Of a stretch of DNA of 64,000 bases, positions 51,562 to 63,720 are shown in pieces. Below the pieces are notes generated by a model. That model saw nothing but the letters and a program-made list of their open reading frames with translations, did no database searches and was not told where the DNA came from. How positions within the stretch are numbered: position 1 is the first letter of the stretch; every line of letters begins with the position of its first letter. The DNA is from Nephrocerus scutellatus. Taxonomy: Eukaryota > Arthropoda > Insecta > Diptera > Pipunculidae. The DNA lies in the NCBI GenBank assembly GCA_947095585.1, contig OX352761.1, positions 80,045,267 through 80,109,266 of the forward strand, given 5' to 3'. Position numbers and translations under genes: made by a program.

Positions 51562-52867
51562 CTCCTCCTCAATGAACTTGTAGCCCACATAATTCGCGGA
51601 GCTTCTGTAGTCGGACTGCAGATAATGGTTTTGTAAGCATGTCGGCCAACATGTTTTCAGTTGGACAGTATTCACATCTGATTTTTCCTTTGGCCACGAT
51701 GTCTCTTACATAGAATTCCCGGGTGTCAATATGCTTTGATCTATCGGACATCTTTTCTTCTTCAATTACTTTAAGGCAGCTTTGGTTGTCTTCCAAAATA
51801 AGTGTTGGGTCATCCATCTTTTCGTTGAAGTCCGCCTGAAGTCGTCTCATCCATATGGCTTCTTTCAAGATTCAGAAAGTGTGATGAATTCAGCCTCAGT
51901 TGATGACAATGCAACACATGTCTGTTTCTTACACCTCCAGCTGACGGTTCCTTCAAACACGAAGAAAATATAGTCTGAATTTTCTGTCCTTTCGATTTTC
52001 TGCTCAATTGGCATCAACATAGCCTAGCAGCGGCTCATCTGTGTTTCCTCCTAGTCTGAGTTTAAAATCGATTGTGCCCTTGAGATATTTTAAAACTCTT
52101 TTTACCTCAATCCAGTCAGTTTGTGTTGGTGGTTGGACCTTTTGTGCTAAAATACCAACACTTGCCGAAATATCTGGGTGGATATTAACTGAAATATAAA
52201 GCAAGCTTCCGATGAGTTTTCTGTATCTGTGGTTGGTCAGAAGAACTTCCTATTTGTCTACTTGATTATTTGAGATCTTGGCATCGGTCATGCCAAATTC
52301 AGCAATCACTTTGTTGATTGGCTAAGTAAATAGTTTCCAGCTGCTGATTTATTTATTTCCAAACCAAGATACTTTTTAATTGGTCCCAAGTTCTGAATTT
52401 TGAACTTTGTCTTGATTGAATTTTCTGCTTGTTTAATTATTGAAGTGTTGTTACTGGCGATTACAAGATCGTCTACATATACAAGTATGTAACAAACTCC
52501 ATTCCCTTCTCTTTTTCTGAACAAAAATTGATCGGACTTACTTTGAATTAATCCAAATGTTATAAGGACGTCATGTAGAGCTTAGTTCCAGCACCTAGCC
52601 GCTTTAATCTATATAAGCTTTTCTGCAGATGGCACACAAGATGTTCTTCGTTTTCCTTAACAAAACCGGGTGGTTGTTTCATGAATAAAGTTTCTTCAAC
52701 TATTCCGTTTAAAAATGCCGTCTTTGCATCGAAATGAATTACAGCCAATTTTGCTTTCACTGCAATCGATAAAAGAATTCGAAATGATGTTTGCTTTACC
52801 ACAGGTGTAAAACACCTCATCATAATCTTCCCCGTAACGCTGCGAAAAACCTTGGGCCACTAGCCTA
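51562..52867 (-). pseudogene. Copia-like RT/RNase H fragment, unit 2
   Basis: Near-identical to unit 1 (39402-40707): [29 protein letters not shown] and LADMLTKPL in the same broken frames. It shares with unit 1 the single-base loss near the KEAIWMRR start and a short deletion (about 25 bp) around 52255-52268, neither of which is in unit 3. Joins gypsy gag at 52867/52868. Confidence 0.85.
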
Positions 52868-52904
52868 AGAAAAAGAAAAAGAGTACATCACCGCTATACA
52901 GAGT

Positions 52905-54080
52905 ATGATGAGGTGGCAAGAGTCATTAAACACCGAAGAGAAATTAAACCGAATCTATGACAACCTAAAACCCGAATACCGATATTACATAAAACGAAGA
53001 GAATTTTCTACTTTGTCAGAATTGACTGCATTAATCGAAGAGTACGAATGTCTTCAAGATGAATTACCAGTACCCAGACCCTCAACCCCGGCCGAGCGAC
53101 CACCGCACCGAGCACCTATCCAATCAGTCCGACTACAACAAAAATCAACCAGTCCGAAGGCTACTGCATACGGCCGAAAAACATGCTGCTGGACTTGTGG
53201 CCTACCTGGTCACACTCGCTATGAGTGCCAAGACAGGCGTCTCTTTTGCTCTCATTGCGGTGCAATGGGCCTACAAAGTCGTCATTGCCATTGTCGTAAG
53301 CAGAACTCCGAGCCACAGGAGAAATCAAACAGCCCGCCTGATCACTCGCTTTACACCATGACACTGAAATTAAAACATCATTCATTCGAAGCCGTTATTG
53401 ACACCGGTGCCAGCCTGTCCTGCATCGGTAAGGAAATCAAGCAATTATGCGAAATCGAGCATTTTACCAGTAAGCCCGTCAAATTGCCTCTTTCCTTGGC
53501 CAATAACACAACCGTCACCGCAAGAGAATCATTCTGCATACCAGTACGCTGGGGAATATGGACATACCAGAAAGCATTCCTTTATATCCCAAACTTACAC
53601 GATCAATGCCTAGTGGGAACAGACTTCCTAGCCAAAAATAACTTCACCATTAGTGGTGGAGGCACGACTATCGTGGCCAAACCAAAAACCGAAGTACAGC
53701 AACACATAGCCACTACCGGCCGGATAGCCGCCAGAAAACTCTCTGTTCCTTTGTCAATTCAAGATCAATTCACTAGACCGATACGCAGCGAAGACCCGAA
53801 GCACATTTCAAGCTCACCCATAACTAGAAAATCTCGCGCCGTGGGTATAGACGATCGAATGATCAACTCACTTGCCAACGAGATGTCCGATGGTGAGATT
53901 TACCGACACCCCTCCAGAACCAGGCACCCACCGCCGCACCCGACCACTTCCAATCACCATTACAAAACAGAAGACTCCACAAAGCATAGTACGAGGAGTT
54001 GCATGGAAGAAATGACCGCCACCTCCAGCTCGACCACTAACTGCAAACGAGCCCAACCAACTATGCCGTGTGGCCCATAG
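52905..54080 (+). pseudogene. Gypsy-like Gag-protease, unit 3
   Basis: 391 residues, the same as unit 2 except for Lys in place of Asn in the SKPVKLPLSLAN stretch. Zinc knuckles and the DTGA protease motif are intact. It lacks pol and the Gag N-terminus, as in unit 2, so these losses precede or coincide with the duplication. Confidence 0.8.
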
Positions 54081-54627
54081 AGTGGAAGGAACTGCAGCAA
54101 CACCCATGGTGTTCCCGCCAAAACGAGCAAGACCACCCAACCGACTCGAAGTCCCAACCGTTGCCAATGTCACAACAAGCGATGACCACAGCAGCTGCTC
54201 CGAAATACTAACCATTGCCGACGTCACGCCGAGCGACGACCACAGCGGGCCCAAACCAATTGCCGACGTCACGCCGAGCGATGACCACAGCGGGCCCAAA
54301 CCAATTGCCGACGTCACTCCGAACGCTGACCAAAACCAGACGACAACCACCGTCTCCCGTCCAGTCAGTACTCCGATAACCAGCTTCACAATCCTGTCCA
54401 CCACCGCACCAACCGAATCCGAAGAGTTCTCCAGCCTTACCATACCAGCCATGGTAAAGAAATTCCGCCTTACCACGCCCAATGGTTTCATCTATGGACA
54501 CCGCCGCAGAAATGGAATCATCACCCTGGTAAGAACCTCACAATCCGAGAAGACAAATAAGATAATTCTCTTTTATGCTTTTTATCTTTATATAAAAAAT
54601 ATATCTACATTACTTTTTATTATATAA
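54070..54627 (+). other. Downstream ORF of the gypsy-like element, unit 3 (unknown)
   Basis: Same 185-codon frame as at 41910 with IADVTPSDDHSGPKP repeats. Predicted residues are identical to unit 2. Confidence 0.45.
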
Positions 54628-55029
54628 AATGAAGGACTAAATTTAATTTATTTTTGAACCAACAAAAGAAACATATATATATCATTTTTTATATAAATAC
54701 TGAAGTAAACATTTTTTTTTGTCAAATAAAAAGAAAAAGCCAAACAAAACGAATTATGAAAACTTATTTTTATCTGAATTTGGTTTTTTATTTTTATAAA
54801 ACAAATGTTAAACTCGGCTAAGTGGACGGCACATTCAAAATAAAGGTCATCCAGAAATAGAAAAAAAATACTTTGGTGACCCCGCCGGCCGAGTATACCG
54901 TAAATAATTAACATAGATAATAAAAAATTACCGAAATATAAATAATTATTTACTTATAATATAGACAAACACAAAAAAATTAGCATTAGCACTTACTCTT
55001 TTTTAACCCACCCCGAAGTAGGAGGGGAA
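54628..55029 (+). other. Gypsy-like 3' non-coding region, unit 3
   Basis: Copy of 42468-42870 with one fewer T in the T-run near 54712-54720. It contains the same TTGGTGACCCCGCCGGCCG motif (about 54873) and the polypurine tract AGTAGGAGGGGAA before the LTR. Confidence 0.6.
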
Positions 55030-56337
55030 TGTAACGAAGTTGTTTGTATTACAAAACAACAACGCTACAAACCCTACGACTAAGATGAGAAAACCAACTT
55101 AATGCACAAAAGCATAATAACTAATTTCCCCCATATGTAATGCCGACGGCAAAACACACTGCTAGGCTACAGACGCATACACGCAATTGACTACGTATGC
55201 AGCCACCATGCACCACGGCCATAGGATTTGGTAAATTATTGACCAGTATGCTGGACAATGATTATCCCACCTCCAGCGAGGAAAAATACAAAATTCCCAA
55301 CCAGTTCAAAAAGCAACTTAAAGACATGGGACACAAAAATTAAAAATCATCAGAGGATTTCAAGCCCGTGAACTCCTCGAGTGGAGGTAATTTCCTTTAG
55401 GAAAAGACTCTGCGTTGGGATTAATTCCCCATCGTTCATTTCGAGCGACCGACTCCGGATTACAGCCATCGTATCGAACAAGTGTTTTGTTGAATACGCT
55501 CACTTGTTCTCTACTTTGACCGACTCCGTATCACCGCCATCGTAGTCGAACAAGTGTTGTGTTGAATACGCTCACTTGTTCTCTACCTTGACAGACTACA
55601 TATCACCGCCATCGTAGTCGAGCAAGTGTTGTGTTGAATACGCTCACTTGTTCTCTACTTTGACCGACTCCGTATTACCGCCATCGTAGTCGAAAAAGCG
55701 TTGTGTTGAATACGCTCACTTGTTCTCTACTTTGACCGACCCCGTATCACAGCCATCGTAGTCGAACAAGTGTTGTGTTGAATACGCTCACTTGTTCTCC
55801 GCTTTGTCCGGCTACCTATTACGACCTAGTGTCGTTCACTGTTCTCTCGTCGTCAAACAAGTGTTGTATTGAATACGCTCACTTGTTCTCCGCTTTGTCC
55901 GATTACATATTATGAACTAGTGTTGTTCACTGTTCTCTCGTCGTCAAACAAGTGTTGTGTTGAATACGCTCACTTGTTCTCCCCCTCCACCCCTCATAAT
56001 GAACCATCTCCATCGGTGGTAATTAAAGCAGCATGTTTTATGAAACACACGGTAGCATACTTCCCCCATAGCTCCCGTCTAATATACATAGGTCCCGTCT
56101 AATATACATAGATCTGAATTATCAATAATAAATAAACATTTTTAGCTCGTAGTATTGTTATTAGTTATCAAAAAAAAACCCATTGTATTTATTCCTAAGT
56201 CCGTTTCCGAAAATATGAATAAAAATAAATATTTAGTCGAAACCATAAACAAAATAATTCTTTAATTTGTAGCACTACAGCGCAAACGAACCCTGGGTAT
56301 ACGACGAGCGTTACCTCAGCTAAGAAACTACGCTACA
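55030..56337 (+). repeat. Gypsy-like 3' LTR, unit 3 (1308 bp)
   Basis: Nearly identical to 42871-44181, including the variant GAAAAAGCG unit. Differences seen are limited to an A-run near 55280. Followed by the Helitron flank ATAATTTGATATG. Confidence 0.9.
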
Positions 56338-57749
56338 ATAATTTGATATGTTTTTTTTATCTTGATTTAAAAGTGGCTTTTTTCCGCAACGTATGCACTT
56401 AGCTCTTCGGTGTTGTAGTTCTTTTCACGTGTGTAATCTGCGTGAAGTACGTCTTGGCGGTCTCGTTTTGGTGCAGGTAGGCCGAGCTGCAGTAATGTTT
56501 TATTGATCATCGACATACATTTGTCCTCAAGGATAATCAAAGTTTTGTTGTAAATGTCCGGACCAAAAGTGATTTCCAATGTCGGATTATCTCTCCGGAC
56601 TTTTGCAAGTATATCCTCACTTAGGGCTTCCTTATATTTTTCCCATAAAGTATTTGGATTCGATGGACTGCATGTAGTTTCTTATTTGCTCTGGAAGAGA
56701 TATAATTTCAGCTTCTCGGAATGTAAGATCCCAGTGCTGGTCTCCCTCCAGTAAACCCAATTTCTGACAGGCTTCTCTAACTTCTCCGTTTACTGTTCTT
56801 AGTTCTGCGAAAGATCTTGGTCCTCGAATTGAGTGAAGAAGCATCCTTAAGAAATAACATTCGGCGTTATTGGGGTGAACTGTGTACACTCGACCCAAAG
56901 CGTCACTCGCAACTGCATCATGTCCAGGAAAGGGCTGTCCAACTTTTCTTCTATAGAAAACTTTTCTCGATTGACTCCATGTGTAATATCGAGGTATCTC
57001 AGGATACAACAAAGTCTTTGCGAAAGGATCCTGCTGACAGAGTTGAAAAAATGCTGTTAATGTTGTGTTTGGTGGCTGATCAACCACTGCACGGGCGCAA
57101 TCTGTTGTGAAATAAACTCTCTGACCATTTTCTAAATGGACGCTGAGATGAACAACAGTAGGGTGTCTTTCGTGAATCGTAAATGCAAGGATTCGCCAAA
57201 CTGCTTCGTTGCTACTAATGTACCTTCTCAACTGATAACGCATCACTTCATCGTTTGCTCTTTCGTTGCTTATGCCGAAAACAGCCATATCACTACCTTT
57301 GTTGACATACTTGCACACGTATTTAATCGACTGTTACAATACTCTACGTTAATGTGTGCCTGGAACATTTTTGACAGCAACGGTGAAAATGGGACAACCC
57401 ACCTATTATCGATTTCTATTTCTGTATTGCCTTTCTTTACTTTTGTCGTGATCCCTCCATCCTCTGGAGCACGCCGTCTATATAAAGGATAACCATCATT
57501 TTCTGTTTGTGTCTCTTTAAACGGTTTTCTTGGGTACTTTTTGGTACACTTTCCATCCTTCATACACGGCGAACTGGGATTAAGATTTCCACATGGTCCA
57601 TGAATCATGTTTTTCTTAATCAATTCAAAAAGTTCAGGATCTTTTGTTGGGTCAGGCAACTCAGCCGATATAATGTCATCGATTTTTGTGGGTTGTATTT
57701 TTTCCCCCAACCAGATTAAATTGTGTGAGTGTGGCAGTCCTCGCTTTTG
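56338..57749 (-). pseudogene. Helitron Rep-to-helicase middle region, unit 3
   Basis: Same as 44182-45593, including the TGA (57750-57752), the intact HSH motif, and the 7-bp frame-shifting deletion before the Tyr motif. It differs from unit 2 in keeping Cys in MCKYVNKG where unit 2 has Phe. Helicase half absent. Confidence 0.8.
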
Positions 57750-59030
57750 TCATTCAATCGTGTACATCCAGCATCTTGGCACTCCAAAGACATGACTCTT
57801 TGTTATAATTTCAATTAGTTTCAACTGCTTCTGTTTGAATACTCTTGCAATTAAGTCGTGGCGCTCATTCGGTAATTGACCATTGGTAAGCATCTCCTTG
57901 ATCTCTTTCCAAGCCGGATTACACGTGAAGGTGATAAATAAATCTGGTCTTCCATACGTCCTTACGTACGTCACAGCATCTTGCGTGTATTCGTGCATGT
58001 GTCTGGGACTGCCTGTAAACGTAGCTGGTAGTATGACAAAGGCACCAAGACTTTCAACATTAACGTCATTTACCACAGCATCTCTCAGGTGAATATATTC
58101 TTCAACTCTCAGTTTACGTTGATTTAGACAAATGTAAAGAAGACGCTCACTTTCGATTTTTGCATACATATCAACGATGAATTGATAAAACAATTGTCTG
58201 CAGTTTAATATGTGGTTCTGTTCATCTCGAACCATTAGTCTGTATGCATAGAAATCCATCGCTGAAACTTTTTTGCTAGTTGTGTTTCCTGTCGTTGGGC
58301 TGAGCTGCCTCAGATTAAAATGATATCCATCTTCACCACGGGGAAACATCACTGGGTACTGGAGACCATCATAAGATCGATGTGTTTCTGAAATGCGCTG
58401 CAATGATACGCTTCTTCGTTGAATTACGATATCCCGTTGATCAAACTCATCACCTGATATAACCACCGCGACTTCATCTACCTGGGGAGCATTGAAGCGC
58501 CGTTCGTGTTCGCCTGCTGGTCTTCGGTCTGCTCTTATGACAACTTTATATTCATCCGTTGGCATACGTCCCAATGATGTTTTAAAAGTTTTAATCAGAT
58601 CATTGTGCTCATGAAACATTCTCTGTAAGTTTGACACTATTGGACGTCTTATTCCAGATATATAGGTACACCTCTGGTCAGTTTCCATTTGTTCGTTTCC
58701 AATCAAATATAACTGTAGAAATCTTGGTGGTTGATCTGGTAGTGGAAGCAGCGATCCCGCCTTATGGTAAATCTGTCCTTGCACCGTAAATGTTGATGGT
58801 AATCCGGGCTGATGAATAACTGTTGTGGCGCCGAACGATGTCATTTGGAAACATGAATTGTATTTTCTGATGTTACTAAGAAAATGCTTTGACTCCGACG
58901 TGGCTCCTGATGTGTAACTCAAAAGTTCTTGTGGTGGTAATTCTAATGGAATGAGTTTCACTTTTCCATTTTTGCAGCAAATACCAGTAACTATAAACCA
59001 TTTCCATTTTTCCGATGGTAACACTTTCAT
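57750..59030 (-). pseudogene. Helitron N-terminal/Rep domain, unit 3
   Basis: 426-codon frame equal to unit 2 over the Rep motif 1 region (LFITFTCNPAWKEIKEML) but with LIPLELPPQE in place of LIPLKSPPQE, and without the cluster of changes private to unit 2. A 31-bp deletion near 58987, relative to units 1 and 2, breaks the connection to the N-terminal frame. Confidence 0.88.
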
Positions 59031-59742
59031 ATTGTGAGTAGTCTATGTGTGGATCATAGTGAAATTCTTCCGTTGCTAAGCTCAATTGTTGTGCAGTCCG
59101 TAATCGTCTGCGTCTATGCCTCATTTCCTGTACTCTTACTCGTTGTACTGTCTCCTCTTGTCGGGCTTTACGCTGTTGTCTGGTCTCTGAAGGTCTAGAT
59201 AAAGTAGCTCTATTTCTCTTATCCTCTAGTCGAGCTTCACGCTGTTGTCTGATCTCTGAAGCTCTAGATGAAGTAGCTCTATTTCTCAGATCATCTTGTC
59301 GGGCTTCAGGCTGTTGTCCGGTCTCTGCAGCTATAGATGTAGTAGTTCTTTCTCTCTGATCCTCTAGTCGGGCTTTACGCTGTCTGGTCTCTGAAGCTCT
59401 AGATGTAGTAGCTCTATTTCTCAGATCTTTTAGTCGGGCTTCACGCTGTTGTCCGGTCTCTGCAGCTATAGATGTAGTAGTTCTTTCTCTCTGATCCTCT
59501 AGTCGAGCTTCACGCTTTTGTCTAGTCTCTGAAGCTCTAGAAGTAGTAGCTTTATCTCTCAGATCATCTCGTCGGGCCTCACGCTGTTGTCCGGTCTCCG
59601 AAGTTCTAGATGTAGTAGCTATCTCGCGCTGCGTCGCAAGTCTTCTATTAGTTTCCTCGGGAGTTTCTTGTCTTCGCTGTTGTTTAATTTGTTTAGCCTT
59701 TGCTTGCACTTGGCCAATCCCTTTACGTTTCCTTGGCGGCAT
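58876..59742 (-). pseudogene. Helitron N-terminus with Arg-rich 23-residue repeats, unit 3
   Basis: The only unit with the original start: ATG at 59742, MPPRKRKGIGQVQAKAKQIK then QQRRQETPEETNRRLATQRE, followed by six to seven 23-residue repeats (RASETRQ../IAAETGQ.. alternating) and MRHRRRRLRTAQQLSLATEE. The basic PPRKRK stretch could act as a nuclear localisation signal (inference). The frame runs out of register after the 31-bp deletion and ends at 58876. A GTG at 59757 extends the frame but is not needed. Confidence 0.82.
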
Positions 59743-61541
59743 TTTTAAAAAAGGCACAGTCTAACTGAACAATGGAATTTATTATAGAAAATAAAAAGAA
59801 AATTGTAAACAAGGGGAAAAAGGAAATTTAAGAATTATAATGTACTTACATCCGTGTAAAATATAAACCCTTTACAAAAACAAAAAAGTAATTTATTTTA
59901 AATGAGTAAAATACACACTCTCAAATAAAGTAGAAAGTACAAAAAATGATATCAGTAACTTTTTTTTTATACTTCAATATAATTGTGTAATTGTTGTAGC
60001 ACACTTGAATTATATTTAAGAACTGTTTTTATTTTTAAAAGATTTGTGTTTATATACACTATTCTTACAATAGTTATCCTCAATATAAGGAAGGGATGAA
60101 TAAATATGTATGTATACATTATAAGGTAAAAGTAATTAGTAGTAATAAAAGTTCATGTGTCTTGCAGTGGTACGGATTTATTGACACGACAGTTCTTATT
60201 TGGGTTTTACCAGCATATGCTAAAAATACATATTGAATTTATATATGTACATTAGTAGTTAAAAATAATTAGTAGGTAATAAAGTTCATGTGTTCTGCGG
60301 TTCACAAATTTGGGTTTTACCAGAATACCCATACATATAAAAAATGTGCATTAGGTAGAACAAATAATTAGTAGGTTAAAAAAGTTCATGTGTGCCGCAG
60401 TGCTACATAGTTACTTTTTAGACAGCTACACATATTTGGGTTTTACCAGCATATGTAAAACATACAATTCATCAGGTATACATATATTTTATGACAACGT
60501 TTCATTTTTTATATCAGGTGTACATATATTTTATGACAACGTTTCATATTTTACTAAGAAATGGTAAACATAGGATAAAATACAATATTATAATTTTTCC
60601 TTTTAGTTGCCTGTATAAAATAGTTTTTATTGACTGTATTACAAAATTTTACAGTTGTCTGTGTAGATATATAAAAACTCTTCACAGAATTAAAAAAGAT
60701 TAGACATGCATTATACACGTCTGTAATGTATGCTTTATACGTTTCAATTGATTTTTAGAAAGATGAAAGTGAAAGAGTATTGGCAATGCCTTCTAACCAC
60801 CACTCATTTCAGCCACCCAACTCAACGACGCCGAAATTATAGAATCGACACTAATATTGGTCACCCTCCCCCCCTCAGTTATCGACCCCATCCCCCTAGA
60901 GGTGTCTTACCAGCACCATTAAACTCAGCGACCCAGAAAACCATAGAATCGACACTAATATCGGTCACCCCCCCTCCTCAGTTATCGACCCCATCCCCCT
61001 AGAGGTGTCTTACCAGCACCATTCAATTCAGCAACCCCGAAAACCACAGAATCGACACTAATATCGGTCACCCCCCTCAGTTATCGACCCCATCCCCCTA
61101 GAGGTGTCTTACCAGCACTATTCAACTCAGCGACCCCGAAAACCATAGAATCGACATTAATATCGGACACCCATCCCCTCAGTTATCGACCCAATCCCCT
61201 TAGAGGTGTCTTACCAGCACCATTCAACTCAGCGGCCCTGAAAACTATAAACTCAACACTAATATCGATCGCCCACCCCATTGCGGGGATACAGAACTCA
61301 CCCATAGGAGTGTACTACCAGCACTATTCGTCTCGGCGATACCGAAAACGGTGGGTCCGACACTTAAATCGCCTGCCACGCCTCCCCCAGCCAAAAAAAC
61401 GTGCACCACCTATATTTGGTTCCAGATAGTAACTAATATGTATACCAAGTTTGGTTCAAATTGGTCCAGGCGTTCCAGAGCTAGTTAGGTACAAATATAC
61501 AAATATACACACAAATAAATTCTCTATTTTATATATATAGA
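59743..61541 (-). repeat. Helitron 5' non-coding end, unit 3
   Basis: It includes about 260 bp next to the ATG (59743-60006) that is deleted in units 1 and 2, then block A repeats (about 60145-60480), block B repeats (about 60835-61270) and the 5' TC terminus at 61541. It is more diverged from units 1 and 2 than they are from each other. Confidence 0.85.
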
Positions 61542-61582
61542 TATTTAAATAAAGTCTATATTAACATATTATAAAAAGTTAA

Positions 61583-63080
61583 TTTAAAAAGATCTATAGG
61601 ACATCTTTTCTTCTTCAATTACTTTAAGGCAGCTTTGGTTGTCTTCCAAAATAAGTGTTGGATCATCCATCTTTTCGTTGAAGTCCACCTGAAGTCGTCT
61701 CATCCATATGGCTTCTTTGCAAGATTCAGAAAGTGAGATGAATTCAGCCTCAGTTGATAACAATGCAACACATGTCTGTTTCTTACACCTCCAGCTGACG
61801 GTTCCTTCAAACACGAAGAAAATATAGCCTGAATTTTCTGTCCTTTCGATTTTCTGCTCAATTGGCATCAACATAGCCTAACAGCGGCTCATCTGTGTTT
61901 CCTCCTAGTCTGAGTTTAAATTCGATTGTGCCATTGAGATATTTTAAAACTCTTTTTACCTCAATCCAGTCAGTTTGTGTTGGTGGTTGGACCTTTTGTG
62001 CTAAAATACCAACACTTGCCGAAATATCTGGGCGGCTATTAACTGAAATATAAAGCAAGCTTCCGATGAGTTTTCTATATCTGTGGTTGGTCAGAAGAAC
62101 TTTCGATTTGTCTACTTCTTTGAAGTATCCCACTCCAAGTGGATTATTTGAGATCTTGGCATCGGTCATGCCAAATTCAGCAATCACTTTGTTGATTGGC
62201 TAAGTAAATAGTTTCCAGCTGCTGATTTATTTATTTCCAAACTAAGATACTTTTTAATAGGTCCCAAGTTCTGAATTTTGAACTTTGTCTTGATTGAATT
62301 TTCTGCTTGTTTAATTATTGAAGTGTTGTTACTGGCGATTACAAGATCGTCTACATAAACAAGTATGTAACAAACTCCATTCTCTTCTCTTTTTCTGTAC
62401 AAAAATGGATCGGACTTACTTTGAATAAATCCAAATGTTATAAGGACGTTATGTAGAGCTTGGTTCCAGCACCTAGCCGCTTTAATCCATATAAGCTTTT
62501 CTGCAGATGGCACACAAGATGTTCTTCGTTTTCCTTAACAAAACCGGGTGGTTGTTTCATGAATAAAGTTTCTTCAACTATTCCGTTTAAAAATGCCGTC
62601 TTTGCATCGAAATGAATTACAGCCAATTTTTTTTTCACTGCAATCGATAAAAGAATTCGAAATGTTGTTTGCTTTACCACATGTGTAAAACACCTCATCA
62701 TAATCTTCCCCGTAACGCTGCGAAAAACCTTGTGCCACTAGCCTAGCTTTGAATCGACAAACGTTCCGTCCGTTCCGTACTTCACTTTAAATATCCATTT
62801 ACATCTAATAGGTTTTCGTCCTTTAGGTATTTCAACCAACACCCAAGTTTGGTTTTCGTTCAGCGAGTCTATCTCCTCCTGCATGGCACTCTTCCATTCG
62901 TCTTTACGTTCACATGTAACTGCTTCTTTTAAACTTTTGGGTTCCTTGATAGCATAGATGACATTCATTTCGTTTATTAGTCGTTTTGGAAAAACTCCCT
63001 TGTTTAATCGTGTCGAACATCTTAGCTTAACAGCATCGTTTTTGTCAATTAATGTAACATCGCCATTTACCGATCCAGAA
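61583..63080 (-). pseudogene. Copia-like RT fragment, unit 3, extending past the array
   Basis: Minus strand: EPKSLKEAVTCERKDEWKSA then MQEEIDSLNENQTWVLVEIP (62738-62968, start of the copia RT), [39 protein letters not shown] (62184-62513), MIAEFGMTDAKISNNPLGVG (61858-62187) and RNase H start ALLSTEAEFISLSESCKEAI. The 3' end is lost: about 780 bp covering the RNase H end, LTR and GIY-YIG-like spacer is deleted, so RNase H joins the Helitron flank at 61583. It keeps sequences deleted from units 1 and 2, so it is the least damaged copy in the overlapping part. It still has frame breaks near 62184 and 62440. Confidence 0.85.
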
Positions 63081-63720
63081 TGTATAGAACGTCACTAATA
63101 TAAACTGTGAGGAAAAATTCTGTTTTACAAATTTTCCCACACGACTGGGAGTTAACTTCCTCCTATCTTTAGTTTTTACAATAAAAATTTATTTTCAATA
63201 AAATTAAAAAGGAAATTTCAAGCGAATAGAATCTCATTTGTCCTCGCCGCCCAACTCTCACAACTAGAGCGAGAGCAATTTTGATTTCGCCGTTTGTGCA
63301 TTTCCCCTCGTTTTTCAACTTTCGAACATTTCAACCACATAAAAACTCTTAATGTACGAAACTTATAGGGGAGGTGGGAGACGGAGACCTACCGACTCTG
63401 CACACGCATGGGGGACCGTTTAGGAGGAGTCAGAACTAAGTCACAGAAGTCACAGAAGTGGCAAATGCGGACAACCACTACCACCCGTGAGAGACACAAA
63501 ATCGTATGATTTAATGGAACCACTGAATACAATGTGCATAGCAACAACGGGATCTCGGACCGACCGTGGGAGCAAAACAACATCGATCATCTCACGGTTC
63601 AGGGATAACAGGACTTTTACAACCGATTCAAAAACGTATAAAATGGCAGGAAATTCCGACAATCAGTCTCTTTCCTTCCCTGTGATTCCTACTGCTAGCA
63701 ACTCGTCTAGTATTCCATCG
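63081..63720. other. Unassigned region right of the array
   Basis: Nothing recognised with confidence. An AATAAAATT signal-like site is near 63203. A 79-codon plus-strand frame (63487-63726) reads MAGNSDNQSLSFPVIPTASN near its end and stops at the first tandem repeat unit. It could be the U3/leader region of another LTR element, given the repeats that follow. Confidence 0.4.

Larger units (their letters stand above)
40708..62745. repeat. Tandem array of a composite TE block (units 2 and 3)
   Basis: Unit 2 (40708-52867, 12160 bp) and unit 3 (52868-62745, 9878 bp) have the same order: gypsy-like gag-pro, 3' LTR, Helitron N-terminal half, copia-like pol. Unit 1 (32689-40707) lacks only the gypsy internal part. 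The head-to-tail joints at 40707/40708 and 52867/52868 are the same: copia sequence CACTAGCCTA passing into AGAAAAAGAAAAAGAG of gypsy. In unit 3 the copia sequence instead continues natively (CACTAGCCTAGCTTTGAATC at 62736). All internal junctions are shared, so units arose by duplication, not independent insertions. Confidence 0.93.

Noticed and set aside
31159..62745. Independent insertions of several Helitrons, copias and gypsies
   Set aside because: All junctions, including the copia-gypsy joint and the LTR-Helitron joint, are the same in each unit, which independent insertions would not produce.
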